Notes: generated by a model from the sequence alone, not told the origin. Numbered from the stretch's first letter, positions 7,733 through 16,226 are shown. The stretch is 64,000 nucleotides of DNA from Streptomyces sp. CB02923 (GCF_001905005.1 NZ_LWKZ01000024.1:713299-777298), one strand, 5' to 3'. Program-made: numbers and translations.

Positions 7733-9130
7733 ATGGATCTTCCCTCGAATACCCCGCCCGTTTCCCCCGAGTTGTTCGCCTTCGCCGTCCGTCTCGCCAC
7801 GCGTGCCGGACAGCTGAGCGCCGAAGGCTTCCTCGGCGGCTGGTCGTCGGCACGCAAGGTGGACGGCACCGAGGCGACCTCGGTCGACATCGCCGTGGAG
7901 AACTTCGTACGGAAGGAACTGGCGGCGGCGTACCCCGCGGACGCGGTGCTCGGCGAGGAGGCGGGGCTGCGGGCCGGGACGTCCGGGCGGCGCTGGGTGA
8001 TCGATCCCGTCAACGGCACCCGGCAGTTCACCGACCGGGTGCCGACGTTCTCCAGCGACCTGGCCTACGAGGACGAGTACGGGCCGGCGATCGGTGTGGT
8101 GAACCTGCCGATGAGCCGGCAGACGGTGGCGGCCGGGCGCGGCCTCGGCTGCTGGCTGCTGCTCGGCGAGGACCCCGATCCGCTGGACGCGCTGCGTTCG
8201 GGGCACGGACGGCTGCGCGCCGGTGGCCGGACGGAACTGAGCGGGGCCAGGACGCAGGCGCACAACATCGTGGGGTGGCCGGAGTCGCTGCTGACGGCGC
8301 TGCACCGACGGGTGATGCTGGTGCCGACCGGTGGCGGTGTGGTGGATGTCCTCGCCGGGCGGGCGGACGCCTGGGTGATCGCGGGTCCCGCGATGGGATA
8401 CCACGATCTCGCTCCGCTGCCGGTGATCGTCGCGGAGGGCGGCGGCCGGATCACGGACCTCGCCGGAGCGCCGGTCCTGGAGGGGGACGGCTCGGTGCTG
8501 ATCACGAACGGGCCGCTGCACGACGCGTTCCTGGAGGTGGTGGCGGAGTCCGGGGAGGACCACGAAGCGCGGGCCCTCCTGGCCGACGCCCATCCGGGGT
8601 GGGCGGCGGAAGGGGCCGCGCTCACCGCGGAGTTGCTCGCCGCGCTCGCTCCCGTGGCCCGGCGGGCCGAGCACATCGGGAGCACGTCCGTGCCCGGGAT
8701 GGCGGCCAAGCCCGTCTTCGACCTCCAGGTGAGCGTGGCCGACCTGGCCGCGGCCGCGGACGCCTTCGACGCCCCGCTGGCGGCACGGGGTTTCGTCCGT
8801 TCGCGGCACGAGCGGGACCACGTACCGGCGGGCCGGGACGATGATCCGGCCCGGTGGGCGAAGCGGATGTGGTCGCGGCGCGGCGGCCCCGGGCCGGACG
8901 TGAACCTGCACGTCCGGCGGACGGGTTCGCCGAACGAGCGGCTGGCGCTGCTGTTCCGCGACTGGTTCCGCGCGCACCCCGGGGCGGTGCCGGCGTATGC
9001 GCGTTTCAAGCGCGAGCTGGCTCACCGGACAGCGGACCTGGGCAGTTACGCGGAGGTCAAGGACCCGGTCGTGGACCTGGTGGCCGGGGTCGCGGAGGCG
9101 TGGGCGGAAGAGACGGGCTGGCGCCCCTGA
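7733..9130 (+). CDS. Inositol-monophosphatase-like / GrpB two-domain fusion
   Basis: A 465-residue single frame with two domains. Residues about 10-270 match the inositol monophosphatase/HisN fold: GEEAG (74-78), WVIDPVNGT (88-96) and the C-terminal metal loop GYHDLAPLPVIVAEGGGRI. The family's second metal-site aspartate (DPLDGT) is Asn here (N94), so activity may be altered. Residues about 280-455 match GrpB (UPF0157): EHIGSTSVPGMAAKP at 313-327, then DVNLHVR and LLFRDWFRAHP. In many actinobacteria GrpB is fused instead to dephospho-CoA kinase. The fusion partner here suggests a phosphometabolite repair or nucleotidyl transfer role, not provable from sequence. Confidence 0.88.
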   Translation: MDLPSNTPPVSPELFAFAVRLATRAGQLSAEGFLGGWSSARKVDGTEATSVDIAVENFVRKELAAAYPADAVLGEEAGLRAGTSGRRWVIDPVNGTRQFTDRVPTFSSDLAYEDEYGPAIGVVNLPMSRQTVAAGRGLGCWLLLGEDPDPLDALRSGHGRLRAGGRTELSGARTQAHNIVGWPESLLTALHRRVMLVPTGGGVVDVLAGRADAWVIAGPAMGYHDLAPLPVIVAEGGGRITDLAGAPVLEGDGSVLITNGPLHDAFLEVVAESGEDHEARALLADAHPGWAAEGAALTAELLAALAPVARRAEHIGSTSVPGMAAKPVFDLQVSVADLAAAADAFDAPLAARGFVRSRHERDHVPAGRDDDPARWAKRMWSRRGGPGPDVNLHVRRTGSPNERLALLFRDWFRAHPGAVPAYARFKRELAHRTADLGSYAEVKDPVVDLVAGVAEAWAEETGWRP

Positions 9131-9139
9131 GGGCACGCC

Positions 9140-10477
9140 TTACGGCTGCCGGTCCAGCAGCTTGCCCGCGGGCTCGGACAGCGTTCCGGCGTCGTTGATC
9201 CGGCGGCCGCGCAGCCAGGTGGACCGTACGACGCCGTGCAGGGTGCGCCCCGCGTACGCCGTGATCTTGTTCCGGTGCTGGAGTCCGGCCGGGTCGACGG
9301 TGAACGTCGCGTCCGGGGCGAGCACCGCGAAGTCCGCGTCCCGGCCGGGTTCGACGGCGCCCTTGTGGTGCAGGCCGACGAGCGCGGCCGGGGCGGTCGC
9401 CATCCAGCGGGCGACGTCCTCCAGGGTGTGACCGCGCTCGCGGGCGGCGGTCCAGATGGCGGGCAGGCCGAGCTGGAGGGAGGAGATGCCGCCCCAGGCG
9501 TCGCCGAAGTCCGGGGTCTTCAGGTCGGCGGTGGACGGCGAGTGGTCGGAGACGACGCAGTCGATCGTGCCGTCGGCGAGGCCCTGCCAGAGGGCGTCCT
9601 GGTTGGCCGCCTCGCGGATCGGCGGGCAGCACTTGAACTCGGTGGCGCCGTCCGGGATCTCCTCGGCGGTCAGGGTGAGGAAGTGCGGGCAGGTCTCGAC
9701 GGTGATCCGTACGCCCTCGGCGCGGGCGTCGGCGATCAGCGGCAGCGCGTCCGAGGAGGACAGGTGCAGGATGTGCACGCGCGCGCCGAGCCGCCGGGCG
9801 AGCGCGATCAGCCCGGCAATCGCGTCGTTCTCGCAGGCCCGGGGGCGGGAGGCGAGGAAGTCGGCGTACTTGGGGCCGTGCGGCTGCGGCGCGGCCTCCA
9901 GGTGGAGCGGGTCCTCGGCGTGGACGATGAGCAGGCCGCCGAAGCCGGCGATCTCGCCGAGCGCGACGGCCAGCTGCTCCTGGTCCAGCTGCGGGAACTC
10001 GTCCACGCCGGACGGGGACAGGAAGCACTTGAAGCCGAAGACGCCCGCGTCGTGCAGCGGCCGCAGGTCCTTGACGTTGCCGGGTACGGCGCCGCCCCAG
10101 AAGCCGACGTCGATGTGCGCCTTGGAGCGGGCGACCTCGCGCTTGGTGTGCAGGTTCGCTTCGGTGGTGGTGGGCGGGAGGCTGTTGAGGGGCATGTCGA
10201 CGAGGGTGGTGATGCCGCCGGCCGCCGCGGCGCGGGTGGCGGTCCAGAAGCCCTCCCACTCGGTGCGTCCGGGGTCGTTCACGTGTACGTGGGTGTCGAC
10301 GAGGCCGGGCATGAGCGCGTCGTCGCCGAAGTCCTCGACCCGCGTCCCGGCCGGTACGGGGGCGTCGTGCGGGAGCAGCTCCGCGATCTTCCCGTCCCGG
10401 ACGGTGACGGTCGCCGCGCGGGTCCCCCGTGGGGTGACGACACGCGTGGAGCGCAGCACCAGATCGATCTCGGACAC
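9140..10477 (-). CDS. allB: Allantoinase
   Basis: A 445-residue cyclic amidohydrolase that opens allantoin to allantoate. The binuclear metal site is complete to the eye: HVH at 63-65, the carboxylated lysine in GFKCFLSPSG (K150), histidines in LLIVHAEDP and VHILHLSSSD, and the aspartate in VVSDHSPS. Length and motifs match bacterial AllB. The start is GTG 10477. It ends 10 bases from the convergent phosphatase/GrpB gene. Two palindromes lie at 10507-10538 just upstream, shared with other ureide and glyoxylate genes, and an IclR regulator is encoded divergently, as in the allR-allB pair of S. coelicolor. Confidence 0.96.
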   Translation of the reverse strand: MSEIDLVLRSTRVVTPRGTRAATVTVRDGKIAELLPHDAPVPAGTRVEDFGDDALMPGLVDTHVHVNDPGRTEWEGFWTATRAAAAGGITTLVDMPLNSLPPTTTEANLHTKREVARSKAHIDVGFWGGAVPGNVKDLRPLHDAGVFGFKCFLSPSGVDEFPQLDQEQLAVALGEIAGFGGLLIVHAEDPLHLEAAPQPHGPKYADFLASRPRACENDAIAGLIALARRLGARVHILHLSSSDALPLIADARAEGVRITVETCPHFLTLTAEEIPDGATEFKCCPPIREAANQDALWQGLADGTIDCVVSDHSPSTADLKTPDFGDAWGGISSLQLGLPAIWTAARERGHTLEDVARWMATAPAALVGLHHKGAVEPGRDADFAVLAPDATFTVDPAGLQHRNKITAYAGRTLHGVVRSTWLRGRRINDAGTLSEPAGKLLDRQP

Positions 10478-10506
10478 CCGGTCCCCTCTCGTGCGGTTCC
10501 GTGGGC

Positions 10507-10521
10507 TTCCGCAGCACGGAA
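10507..10521. promoter_or_regulatory. Motif A operator (TTCCG-N5-CGGAA) before allB
   Basis: TTCCGCAGCACGGAA is a perfect inverted repeat 30 bases upstream of the allB start. The same 15-bp architecture occurs at 13070-13084 (malate synthase, one mismatch) and 30797-30811 (hydroxypyruvate isomerase operon). Palindromes of this form suit an IclR dimer, so AllR is the prime candidate. Confidence 0.72.
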
Positions 10522-10522
10522 T

Positions 10523-10537
10523 TCAACTTTCTGTTGA
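10523..10537. promoter_or_regulatory. Motif B operator (TCAAC-N5-GTTGA) before allB
   Basis: TCAACTTTCTGTTGA abuts motif A; with the flanking bases the arms extend to TTCAAC/GTTGAA. Read on the allB strand, its right half supplies a TTGAAT that could be a -35 box, the same overlap seen at 13053, 29908 and 33878. No good -10 hexamer follows. Confidence 0.68.
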
Positions 10538-10538
10538 A

Positions 10539-10923
10539 GGAGTCTCACCCCGGGACCGAGCCCCGTCAAGACCCCGCCGCGGGCGTCGCGGTGGCGCGGA
10601 TGGCGCAGATCGCGCCGGTCACGAACAGCACGCGGACGGTTTCGTGGCGGGATCGCGCAGCCCCCGAGGACGCCTGGAGGATTCCACAGAATGGATAAGA
10701 GATTTCACCCAGCAGAACGTAGCTATGGCCACTGGCCGGGCCCGGTGATCGCGGGTAGCGCCTGGGCGGGGCCGGAGGGCAGCCGCTGACCGGCGGGAAC
10801 GAGTGTGCGACAGACCGTGTGTCCGCCGGAGGGGACCGGTAGGCTGCTCCGGGTCGGTCCCGGCACCCGTACACCCGAGCCCTGCGCCGAGCCCGCCACC
10901 ACCTGCCCCGAAAGGAACGCGTC
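10539..10923. other. Intergenic region between allB operators and allR; possible 32-codon ORF
   Basis: About 385 bases without a recognised gene. One small frame may be real: 10691-10789 (+), 32 codons starting ATG after GGAGG with a 10-base spacing, beginning MDKRFHPAERSYGHW. It carries an AGA codon, rare in this genome, near its start. The local A/T-rich stretch (10680-10725) could equally be a promoter for the IclR gene. No clear hairpin or other operator copy is seen. Confidence 0.25.
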
Positions 10924-11727
10924 GTGCCGCCGTCCAGCGCCAGCACTTCCGCCGCCGCAGCCAAACCCGCAGCCGCCGGCGGTGGCGTCCAGTCCCTTGA
11001 GCGCGCCTTCGACCTGCTGGAGCGGATGGCCGACGCCGGTGGCGAGGTCGGCCTGAGCGAGCTGTCGACGAGCAGCGGACTGCCGCTGCCGACGATCCAC
11101 CGGCTCATGCGCACCCTCGTCGCCTGCGGCTACGTCCGCCAGCAGCCGAACCGCCGGTACGCGCTCGGCCCCCGGCTGATCCGCCTCGGCGAGAGCGCCT
11201 CGCGCCTGCTGGGCACCTGGGCCCGGCCGTACCTGGCGCGCGCGGTCGAGGAGACCGGCGAGACGGCCAACATGGCGCTGCTGGACGGCGACGAGATCGT
11301 GTACGTGGCGCAGGTGCCGTCCCGGCACGCGGTCCGGATGTTCACCGAGGTCGGCCGCCGGGTGCTGCCGCACTCCACGGGCGTCGGCAAGGCGCTGCTC
11401 GCGGGCCATCCGCCGGAGGAGGTCCGCGCGCTGCTCGGCCGTACGGGGATGCCGGCCGCGACCGAGAAGACCATCACCGACCCGGACCGCTTCCTGGACG
11501 CCCTCGAAGAGGTCCGCAGGCTCGGGTACGCGATGGACGACAACGAGCAGGAGATCGGCGTCCGCTGCATCGCGGTGCCGGTGCCGGACTCCCCCACCGC
11601 GGCGGCCATCTCCATCTCCGGGCCGACGGGCCGGGTGACCGAGGCGTCGATCGACAAGATCGTCCCGGTGCTCCAGGAGATCGCGGCCGAACTGTCCGTG
11701 GCGCTGGCCACCCAGAACCCGGCGTAG
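10924..11727 (+). CDS. allR: IclR family transcriptional regulator (AllR candidate)
   Basis: A 267-residue regulator with a winged HTH at about residues 22-85 (SLERAFDLLERMADAGGEVG, then SGLPLPTIHRLMRTLVA) and an IclR effector domain at about 90-265 (GETANMALLDGDEIVYVAQ, LPHSTGVGKALLAG, YAMDDNEQEIGVRCIAVPV). The GTG start follows AAGGAA. It is encoded divergently from allantoinase and upstream of malate synthase, the arrangement around S. coelicolor AllR, which represses allantoin and glyoxylate genes. It is therefore the best candidate to bind motif A. The symbol rests on context plus family, not on a sequence comparison. Confidence 0.87.
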   Translation: MPPSSASTSAAAAKPAAAGGGVQSLERAFDLLERMADAGGEVGLSELSTSSGLPLPTIHRLMRTLVACGYVRQQPNRRYALGPRLIRLGESASRLLGTWARPYLARAVEETGETANMALLDGDEIVYVAQVPSRHAVRMFTEVGRRVLPHSTGVGKALLAGHPPEEVRALLGRTGMPAATEKTITDPDRFLDALEEVRRLGYAMDDNEQEIGVRCIAVPVPDSPTAAAISISGPTGRVTEASIDKIVPVLQEIAAELSVALATQNPA

Positions 11728-11789
11728 CCCGCCGACGCCCGGCACGGGCGCCGCGGGGACCTGCGCGGCCCCCGCGCCCCGGCCGGGGC

Positions 11790-12107
11790 TCAGAACCGGC
11801 GCGGCGCCTCCCCGTACAGACCGATCAGCTCGCGCAGATCCGTCAGCGCGGGCGCCAGGGCACTGATCGAGCCGACCGCGCCCGCGATCAGCAGCAGGGA
11901 ACGGCGCAGCCGGGGCACTTCGGGGTCGCCGGCGCTCACCATGGCGTGCAGTGCGGCCAGTTCGTCGTCGGCGGCCGCACGGTCGGGCAACTCCGCGGGA
12001 AGAACGGCCAGTTCCCGGCGCAACCGGGCCACCGCACCGCACAGGGCGACACCCCGTGGGTCGTCCCCCGCTTCCGCGACTCGCCTGTACTTCTGCCTCT
12101 GCTTCAC
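11790..12107 (-). CDS. Small helical protein, DUF5955-like
   Basis: A 105-residue protein rich in Arg, Leu and Ala. The C-terminal half has a repeatable actinobacterial pattern (DELAALHAMVSAGDPEVPRL, then RRSLLLIAGAVGSISALAP) and resembles proteins annotated as DUF5955. Helices may be partly amphipathic, but no signal or clear membrane span is seen. GTG 12107 was chosen because GGAGGG lies 10 bases upstream; GTG 12125 would add six residues. It is convergent with the IclR gene and divergent from the MobA-like gene. Function is unknown. Confidence 0.7.
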   Translation of the reverse strand: MKQRQKYRRVAEAGDDPRGVALCGAVARLRRELAVLPAELPDRAAADDELAALHAMVSAGDPEVPRLRRSLLLIAGAVGSISALAPALTDLRELIGLYGEAPRRF

Positions 12108-12330
12108 AACGACGGTACCCTCCACGGCCGTTGGCCCCGCTCCGCGACGCGGGCCAGTTAACGCCACCCTGTGCGGTCCGCGCCATACGGAGAGCGAAAT
12201 CAGGATCACCGAATTCCTACGCGCGCCCGGCGCCGCGATGCGGTACCGTCCTCGGTCCGGCCCCGCTTCCCGCCGCCGCGCCCGGCCCCGCACCGCCCCG
12301 TAGCGCCCGGCCATGAGGTAAGCAGACCCC

Positions 12331-12993
12331 ATGGCACACACCTCATCCCCCGCCTCCGACGCCCTTCCCGTGCGCGGCCCCGTCGCCGGGCTGCTGCTCG
12401 CCGCGGGCGGCGGACGGCGGCTGGGCGGACGCCCCAAGGCCCTGCTGGAATTCCGCGGCAGGCCGCTGGTCGAGAACGCGGCCCGGGTGCTGCGGGAGGG
12501 CGGCTGCGGCCCGGTGCACATCGTTCTGGGCGCGGCGGCCGACACCGTACGGGAGCGGGCCGACCTCGCGGCGTACGAGACGGCCGAGAACCCGGACTGG
12601 GCCCTGGGGATGGGGTCCTCGCTGCGCGTCGGCCTGGCCGCGCTGGCGGACTCCGGGGCGGGTGCCGTGCTGGTCTCGCTGGTGGACCAGCCGGGCATCG
12701 GCGCGGCGGCGGTGGCGCGCGTGGTCGCGGCGTACGCGGGCGGGGCCGACCTGGCGGCCGCGGCGTACGGCGGGAAGCGCGGGCACCCGGTGCTGTTCGG
12801 AGCCGGCCGGTGGGCGGCGGTCGCGGCCGCCGCCGAGGGGGACCGGGGGGCGCGCGCGTATCTGAAGGAGCACGAGGACGCCCTCACTCTCGTCGAGTGC
12901 GGGGACGTGGCCGAGCCGTACGACATCGACACGCCGCGGGACCTGTTCCGGCTGGCGTCGCCGGGCGCGCCCCGGGCAGGCGAAAAGCGGTGA
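12331..12993 (+). CDS. MobA-like molybdenum-cofactor nucleotidyltransferase
   Basis: A 220-residue NTP-transferase. The nucleotide-binding signature LLLAAGGGRRLGGRPKALLE is at about residues 14-34, followed by GRPLVENAARVLR. The metal/substrate block VSLVDQPGIG and a C-terminal DIDTPRDL complete the MocA/MobA pattern. It would attach CMP (or GMP) to molybdopterin for a molybdenum hydroxylase. The xanthine dehydrogenase encoded at 59.6-63.5 kb is the obvious client. It sits between the IclR regulator and malate synthase on the same strand, but a 225-base gap with its own promoter separates it from the latter. Confidence 0.85.
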   Translation: MAHTSSPASDALPVRGPVAGLLLAAGGGRRLGGRPKALLEFRGRPLVENAARVLREGGCGPVHIVLGAAADTVRERADLAAYETAENPDWALGMGSSLRVGLAALADSGAGAVLVSLVDQPGIGAAAVARVVAAYAGGADLAAAAYGGKRGHPVLFGAGRWAAVAAAAEGDRGARAYLKEHEDALTLVECGDVAEPYDIDTPRDLFRLASPGAPRAGEKR

Positions 12994-13052
12994 CCGCGGT
13001 GGCACTCGGAGTCATTCGATCACTGCCTCTGTCGACGGAGAGATTCTCGACG

Positions 13053-13092
13053 TCAACAAACCATTGAAGTTCCGCGATAAGGAAACTACTCT
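13053..13092 (+). promoter_or_regulatory. Malate synthase promoter with motif A and motif B operators
   Basis: A -35 TTGAAG (13064-13069) and -10 TACTCT (13087-13092) are 17 bases apart. Motif B, TCAACAAACCATTGA (13053-13067, one mismatch), overlaps the -35. Motif A, TTCCGCGATAAGGAA (13070-13084, one mismatch), fills the spacer. Order and spacing of the two motifs (17 bases start to start) nearly match allB (16 bases). Confidence 0.72.
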
Positions 13093-13218
13093 CCACTGGT
13101 CAGAAGTGCCCTGAACCCCAACGGCGCCCGCCACCGCCGGCCACGACCCGCGGCACCCCGTGCCGCGCACCCGCCCCTGCGGCCGACCGGGCACCGCCGC
13201 TGAATGGAGTGACAGCTC

Positions 13219-14847
13219 ATGTCCGCACCAGCGCCGTCCCCGCTGGCCATCGTCGACGTCGGCCCCGGCAAGGCCCCCGCCCGCCAGGACGAGATCCTCA
13301 CGGAGGCCGCGCTGGCCTTCGTCGCCGAACTCCACCGCCGGTTCACCCCGCGCCGCGATGAACTGCTCGCCCGCCGCGACGCGCGCCGCGCCGAGATCGC
13401 CCGGACCTCCGCCCTGGACTTCCTGCCCGAGACCGCGCACATCCGTGCCGACGACAGCTGGCGCGTCGCCCCGGCACCCGCCGCGCTCAACGACCGCCGG
13501 GTGGAGATCACCGGCCCCACCGACCGCAAGATGACCATCAACGCGCTCAACTCCGGCGCGAAGGTCTGGCTCGCCGACTTCGAGGACGCCTCCGCCCCCA
13601 CCTGGGAGAACGTCATCGGCGGCCAGGTGAACCTGATCGACGCCTACGAGCGCCGGATCGACTTCACCGACCCGGGCAGCGGCAAGTCCTACGCCCTCAA
13701 GGCCGCCGAGGAGCTGGCGACCGTCGTCGTCCGGCCGCGCGGCTGGCACCTGGACGAGCGGCACCTCCAGCTCGACGGCACGCCGGTCCCCGGCGCCCTG
13801 GTCGACTTCGGCCTGTACTTCTTCCACAACGCCCAGCGCCTGCTGGACCTCGGCAAGGGCCCGTACTTCTACCTGCCGAAGACCGAGTCGCACCTGGAGG
13901 CCCGCCTCTGGAACGAGATCTTCGTCTTCGCGCAGGACCACCTGGGCATCGCGCAGGGCACCGTCCGCGCCACGGTCCTCATCGAGACCATCACCGCCGC
14001 GTACGAGATGGAGGAGATCCTCTACGAGCTGCGCGACCACGCCGCGGGCCTGAACGCGGGCCGCTGGGACTACCTCTTCTCCATCGTGAAGAACTTCCGC
14101 GACGGCGGCGAGAAGTTCGTGCTGCCGGACCGTAACGCGATCACCATGACGGCGCCGTTCATGCGCGCGTACACCGAACTCCTCGTCCGGACCTGCCACC
14201 GGCGCGGCGCGCACGCGATCGGCGGCATGGCGGCGTTCATCCCCAACCGCCGCGATCCCGAGGCCAACGAGACGGCGCTGGCCAAGGTCCGCGCCGACAA
14301 GGACCGCGAGGCCGGCGACGGCTTCGACGGCTCCTGGGTCGCCCATCCCGACCTGGTCCCGGTCGCCCGCGCCTCCTTCGACGCGGTGCTCGGCGACCAG
14401 CCGCACCAGAAGGACCGGCTGCGCGAGGACGTCGCGGTCTCGGCCGCCGACCTCATCGCCGTCGACTCGCTGGACGCCAGGCCCACCTATCAGGGGCTGG
14501 TGGACGCGGTCCGGGTCGGCACCCGCTACATCGAGGCGTGGCTGCGCGGCCTCGGCGCGGTCGCCATCTTCGGCCTGATGGAGGACGCGGCGACCGCCGA
14601 AATCTCCCGGTCGCAGATCTGGCAGTGGGTGGACGCGGGCGTCGTGTTCGAGAACGGCGAGAAGGCCACCGCGGAGCTGGTCCGCAGGATCGCCGACGAG
14701 GAACTGGCCGCGATCCGCGACGAGATCGGCGACGAGGCCTTCACCGCCGGGACCTGGCAGCAGGCCCACGACCTCCTCCTGAAGGTCTCCCTGGACACCG
14801 ACTACGCGGCGTTCCTGACGCTGCCGGCGTACGAGCTGCTGGACTGA
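13219..14847 (+). CDS. aceB: Malate synthase A
   Basis: A 542-residue enzyme that condenses glyoxylate with acetyl-CoA to malate. Blocks typical of the A isoform are WLADFEDASAPTWEN, VVVRPRGWHLDERH, LIETITAAYEMEEILYEL, the GLNAGRWDYLFSIVK signature, GAHAIGGMAAFIPNRRDPE and FGLMEDAATAEISRSQIWQW. Length is normal. The ATG follows GGAGTGACAGCTC. The promoter carries motifs A and B shared with allB and the hydroxypyruvate isomerase operon. This supports a role in using glyoxylate from allantoin, as described for aceB2 of S. coelicolor, rather than the classical glyoxylate shunt; no isocitrate lyase is present here. Confidence 0.96.
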   Translation: MSAPAPSPLAIVDVGPGKAPARQDEILTEAALAFVAELHRRFTPRRDELLARRDARRAEIARTSALDFLPETAHIRADDSWRVAPAPAALNDRRVEITGPTDRKMTINALNSGAKVWLADFEDASAPTWENVIGGQVNLIDAYERRIDFTDPGSGKSYALKAAEELATVVVRPRGWHLDERHLQLDGTPVPGALVDFGLYFFHNAQRLLDLGKGPYFYLPKTESHLEARLWNEIFVFAQDHLGIAQGTVRATVLIETITAAYEMEEILYELRDHAAGLNAGRWDYLFSIVKNFRDGGEKFVLPDRNAITMTAPFMRAYTELLVRTCHRRGAHAIGGMAAFIPNRRDPEANETALAKVRADKDREAGDGFDGSWVAHPDLVPVARASFDAVLGDQPHQKDRLREDVAVSAADLIAVDSLDARPTYQGLVDAVRVGTRYIEAWLRGLGAVAIFGLMEDAATAEISRSQIWQWVDAGVVFENGEKATAELVRRIADEELAAIRDEIGDEAFTAGTWQQAHDLLLKVSLDTDYAAFLTLPAYELLD

Positions 14848-14872
14848 CCGGCCCCTCTCCCCCGCTCCGAGA

Positions 14873-14906
14873 GCCCGTGCGCACCGGATGCCCGGCGCGC
14901 ACGGGC
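14873..14906 (+). terminator. Hairpin terminator after malate synthase
   Basis: Perfect 10-bp arms GCCCGTGCGC and GCGCACGGGC are separated by 14 bases, 26 bases after the malate synthase stop. No T-run follows. Confidence 0.6.
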
Positions 14907-14997
14907 CTGACGGGCCGTCTGTTCCGGGGCCGCCGTCCGGTTCGAGGGGCGCCCCGGGGCCCTGAGGTCCGCCGCTGCGCACGGACCCCGCCACCCC

Positions 14998-15016
14998 TTC
15001 GGTTAGGCTTCCCTAA
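14998..15016. promoter_or_regulatory. Iron-box-like (DmdR/IdeR) site before the VOC gene
   Basis: TTCGGTTAGGCTTCCCTAA agrees at 16 of 19 positions with the DmdR/IdeR iron-box consensus TTAGGTTAGGCTAACCTAA as I recall it. It contains a perfect inverted repeat GGTTAGG/CCTAACC (15001-15018). It ends 20 bases before the VOC gene ATG, so a bound repressor would block transcription. Confidence 0.5.
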
Positions 15017-15036
15017 CCAACTCGGGGAGGGTGACC

Positions 15037-15828
15037 ATGACCGCCACGCAGCCGATCCGCACCCCGGATCTCCGGCCGACCGAAGCACCGCGCTTCGACC
15101 ACCTGTTGCACTGCGTGCCGGACGTGGCCGCCGCCGTACGGGACTACACGGCAGCCGGTCTGCCCGCGCACACCAACCCGGTCCACGAGGGCTTCCAGAA
15201 CGGGGCCTGGCGGCTGGACGACCGGTACGTCGAGATCCTCACCGTCGTGGACCGCGCGGTGTACGCGCCCTCCGCGTTCGGCCGGGCGACGGCCGGATGG
15301 CAGCCCCGTATCGACGCGCTCATCGCGGCCGGCGGCGGACCGCTGAACTTCGCGGTCCACGTCACGGACACCGCCGCCACCGCCGAGCGGCTGCGCCGCG
15401 CGGGCCACGGGGTCGACGTGCACGACTTCTCCTTCCAGGAGGGCCGCGTCACCTTCCGGGAAGCGATGCTGACGGACGCCGACGCGCCGCCCTGGGCGCC
15501 CTTCTTCATCACCGTCCGCGCCGACCCCGCGCTCCTCCGCGAACACGAGGCCTCCGGCCGCGTGGACCGCGGCGCCTTCGACCTCGCCGGCCTCCTCGTC
15601 GAGACCCCCGACCCGCACGCCGCCGCCACCTGGCTCAGCACGCTCACCGGCATCCCGGTGGACGCGGGCGGCACCGTCGTACCGCTCGAAGGCGGCCGGG
15701 TGCACTTCGCCGCGGGACCGGCCGACCGCATCACCGCACTGCTGCTGACGGGTGACCGGCCGCCGCGTACCGAGATCGCCGGACTGCGGATACACGGGGC
15801 GGAAGACGGGGACACACGTGCGAGGTGA
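15037..15828 (+). CDS. VOC / glyoxalase-like domain protein
   Basis: A 263-residue protein of the vicinal-oxygen-chelate superfamily, similar to the Glyoxalase_3-like group. The start FDHLLHCVPDVAAAVRDY is the usual first beta-alpha unit. The central block LNFAVHVTDTAATAERLRRA provides a possible metal-ligand region, and FDLAGLLVETPDPHAAATWL begins the second half. ATG 15037 is chosen because GGGAGG ends six bases upstream; GTG 15031 would start only one base after that RBS. An iron-box-like palindrome overlaps the promoter area, suggesting iron-dependent expression. Substrate is unknown. Confidence 0.8.
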   Translation: MTATQPIRTPDLRPTEAPRFDHLLHCVPDVAAAVRDYTAAGLPAHTNPVHEGFQNGAWRLDDRYVEILTVVDRAVYAPSAFGRATAGWQPRIDALIAAGGGPLNFAVHVTDTAATAERLRRAGHGVDVHDFSFQEGRVTFREAMLTDADAPPWAPFFITVRADPALLREHEASGRVDRGAFDLAGLLVETPDPHAAATWLSTLTGIPVDAGGTVVPLEGGRVHFAAGPADRITALLLTGDRPPRTEIAGLRIHGAEDGDTRAR

Positions 15829-15920
15829 CCCGGATCGGGGTGCCGATCGGGGCCACCGGACGGGCGGGGCGTGAGAGGCTGAGGGCTCAGGCTCCATTCC
15901 TGCTCACCCTTTGTTGAGGC

Positions 15921-16187
15921 ATGATGCGTGTCACCATCGCCGGCGTCTTCTTCTACCTGCAGGCGAATGAGGTGGAGCAGAAGATGAGCGCGGTCGAACC
16001 GGAGCCCATCAGCGGCGACTCCGTGCTCGTCGGGTCCGTCGCCTACCCCGTCAAGCAGGTCGGGCGGATCGTGACCGGCCAGGACCCGCGGGACTTCAGC
16101 GCCGGGGAGATGGTGCGGGCACTGCGCCGGCTCGGCTTCACCTGCCGGCCCAGGCCCACCTCGGCCGAACCGTCCGCGCTCCTGTGA
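15921..16187 (+). CDS. SCO5918-like small conserved protein
   Basis: An 88-residue protein resembling a small Streptomyces family annotated after SCO5918. Recognisable parts are the ANEVEQKMSAVEPEPI segment, the VGSVAYPVKQVGRIVTG core and a C-terminal RALRRLGFTCRP. Start is ATG 15921 or the adjacent ATG 15924; ATG 15984 also has a fair RBS (GGAG) but would delete the conserved-looking N-terminal part. Function is unknown; the basic, compact form is consistent with nucleic-acid binding, which is only a guess. Confidence 0.68.
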   Translation: MMRVTIAGVFFYLQANEVEQKMSAVEPEPISGDSVLVGSVAYPVKQVGRIVTGQDPRDFSAGEMVRALRRLGFTCRPRPTSAEPSALL

Positions 16188-16198
16188 CGCCGCGGCCC

Positions 16199-16226
16199 GC
16201 GCGGGCCCGCACCGGCGGGCCCGCGC
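16199..16226. terminator. Bidirectional hairpin terminator between convergent genes
   Basis: A perfect 12-bp stem GCGCGGGCCCGC with a 4-base loop (ACCG) occupies the gap between the convergent genes ending at 16187 and 16227, directly abutting the second stop codon. Confidence 0.78.

Noticed and set aside
15901..15920. Motif B copy before the SCO5918-like gene
   Set aside because: Only the right half-site TTGTTGA is present; the left half differs at several positions.
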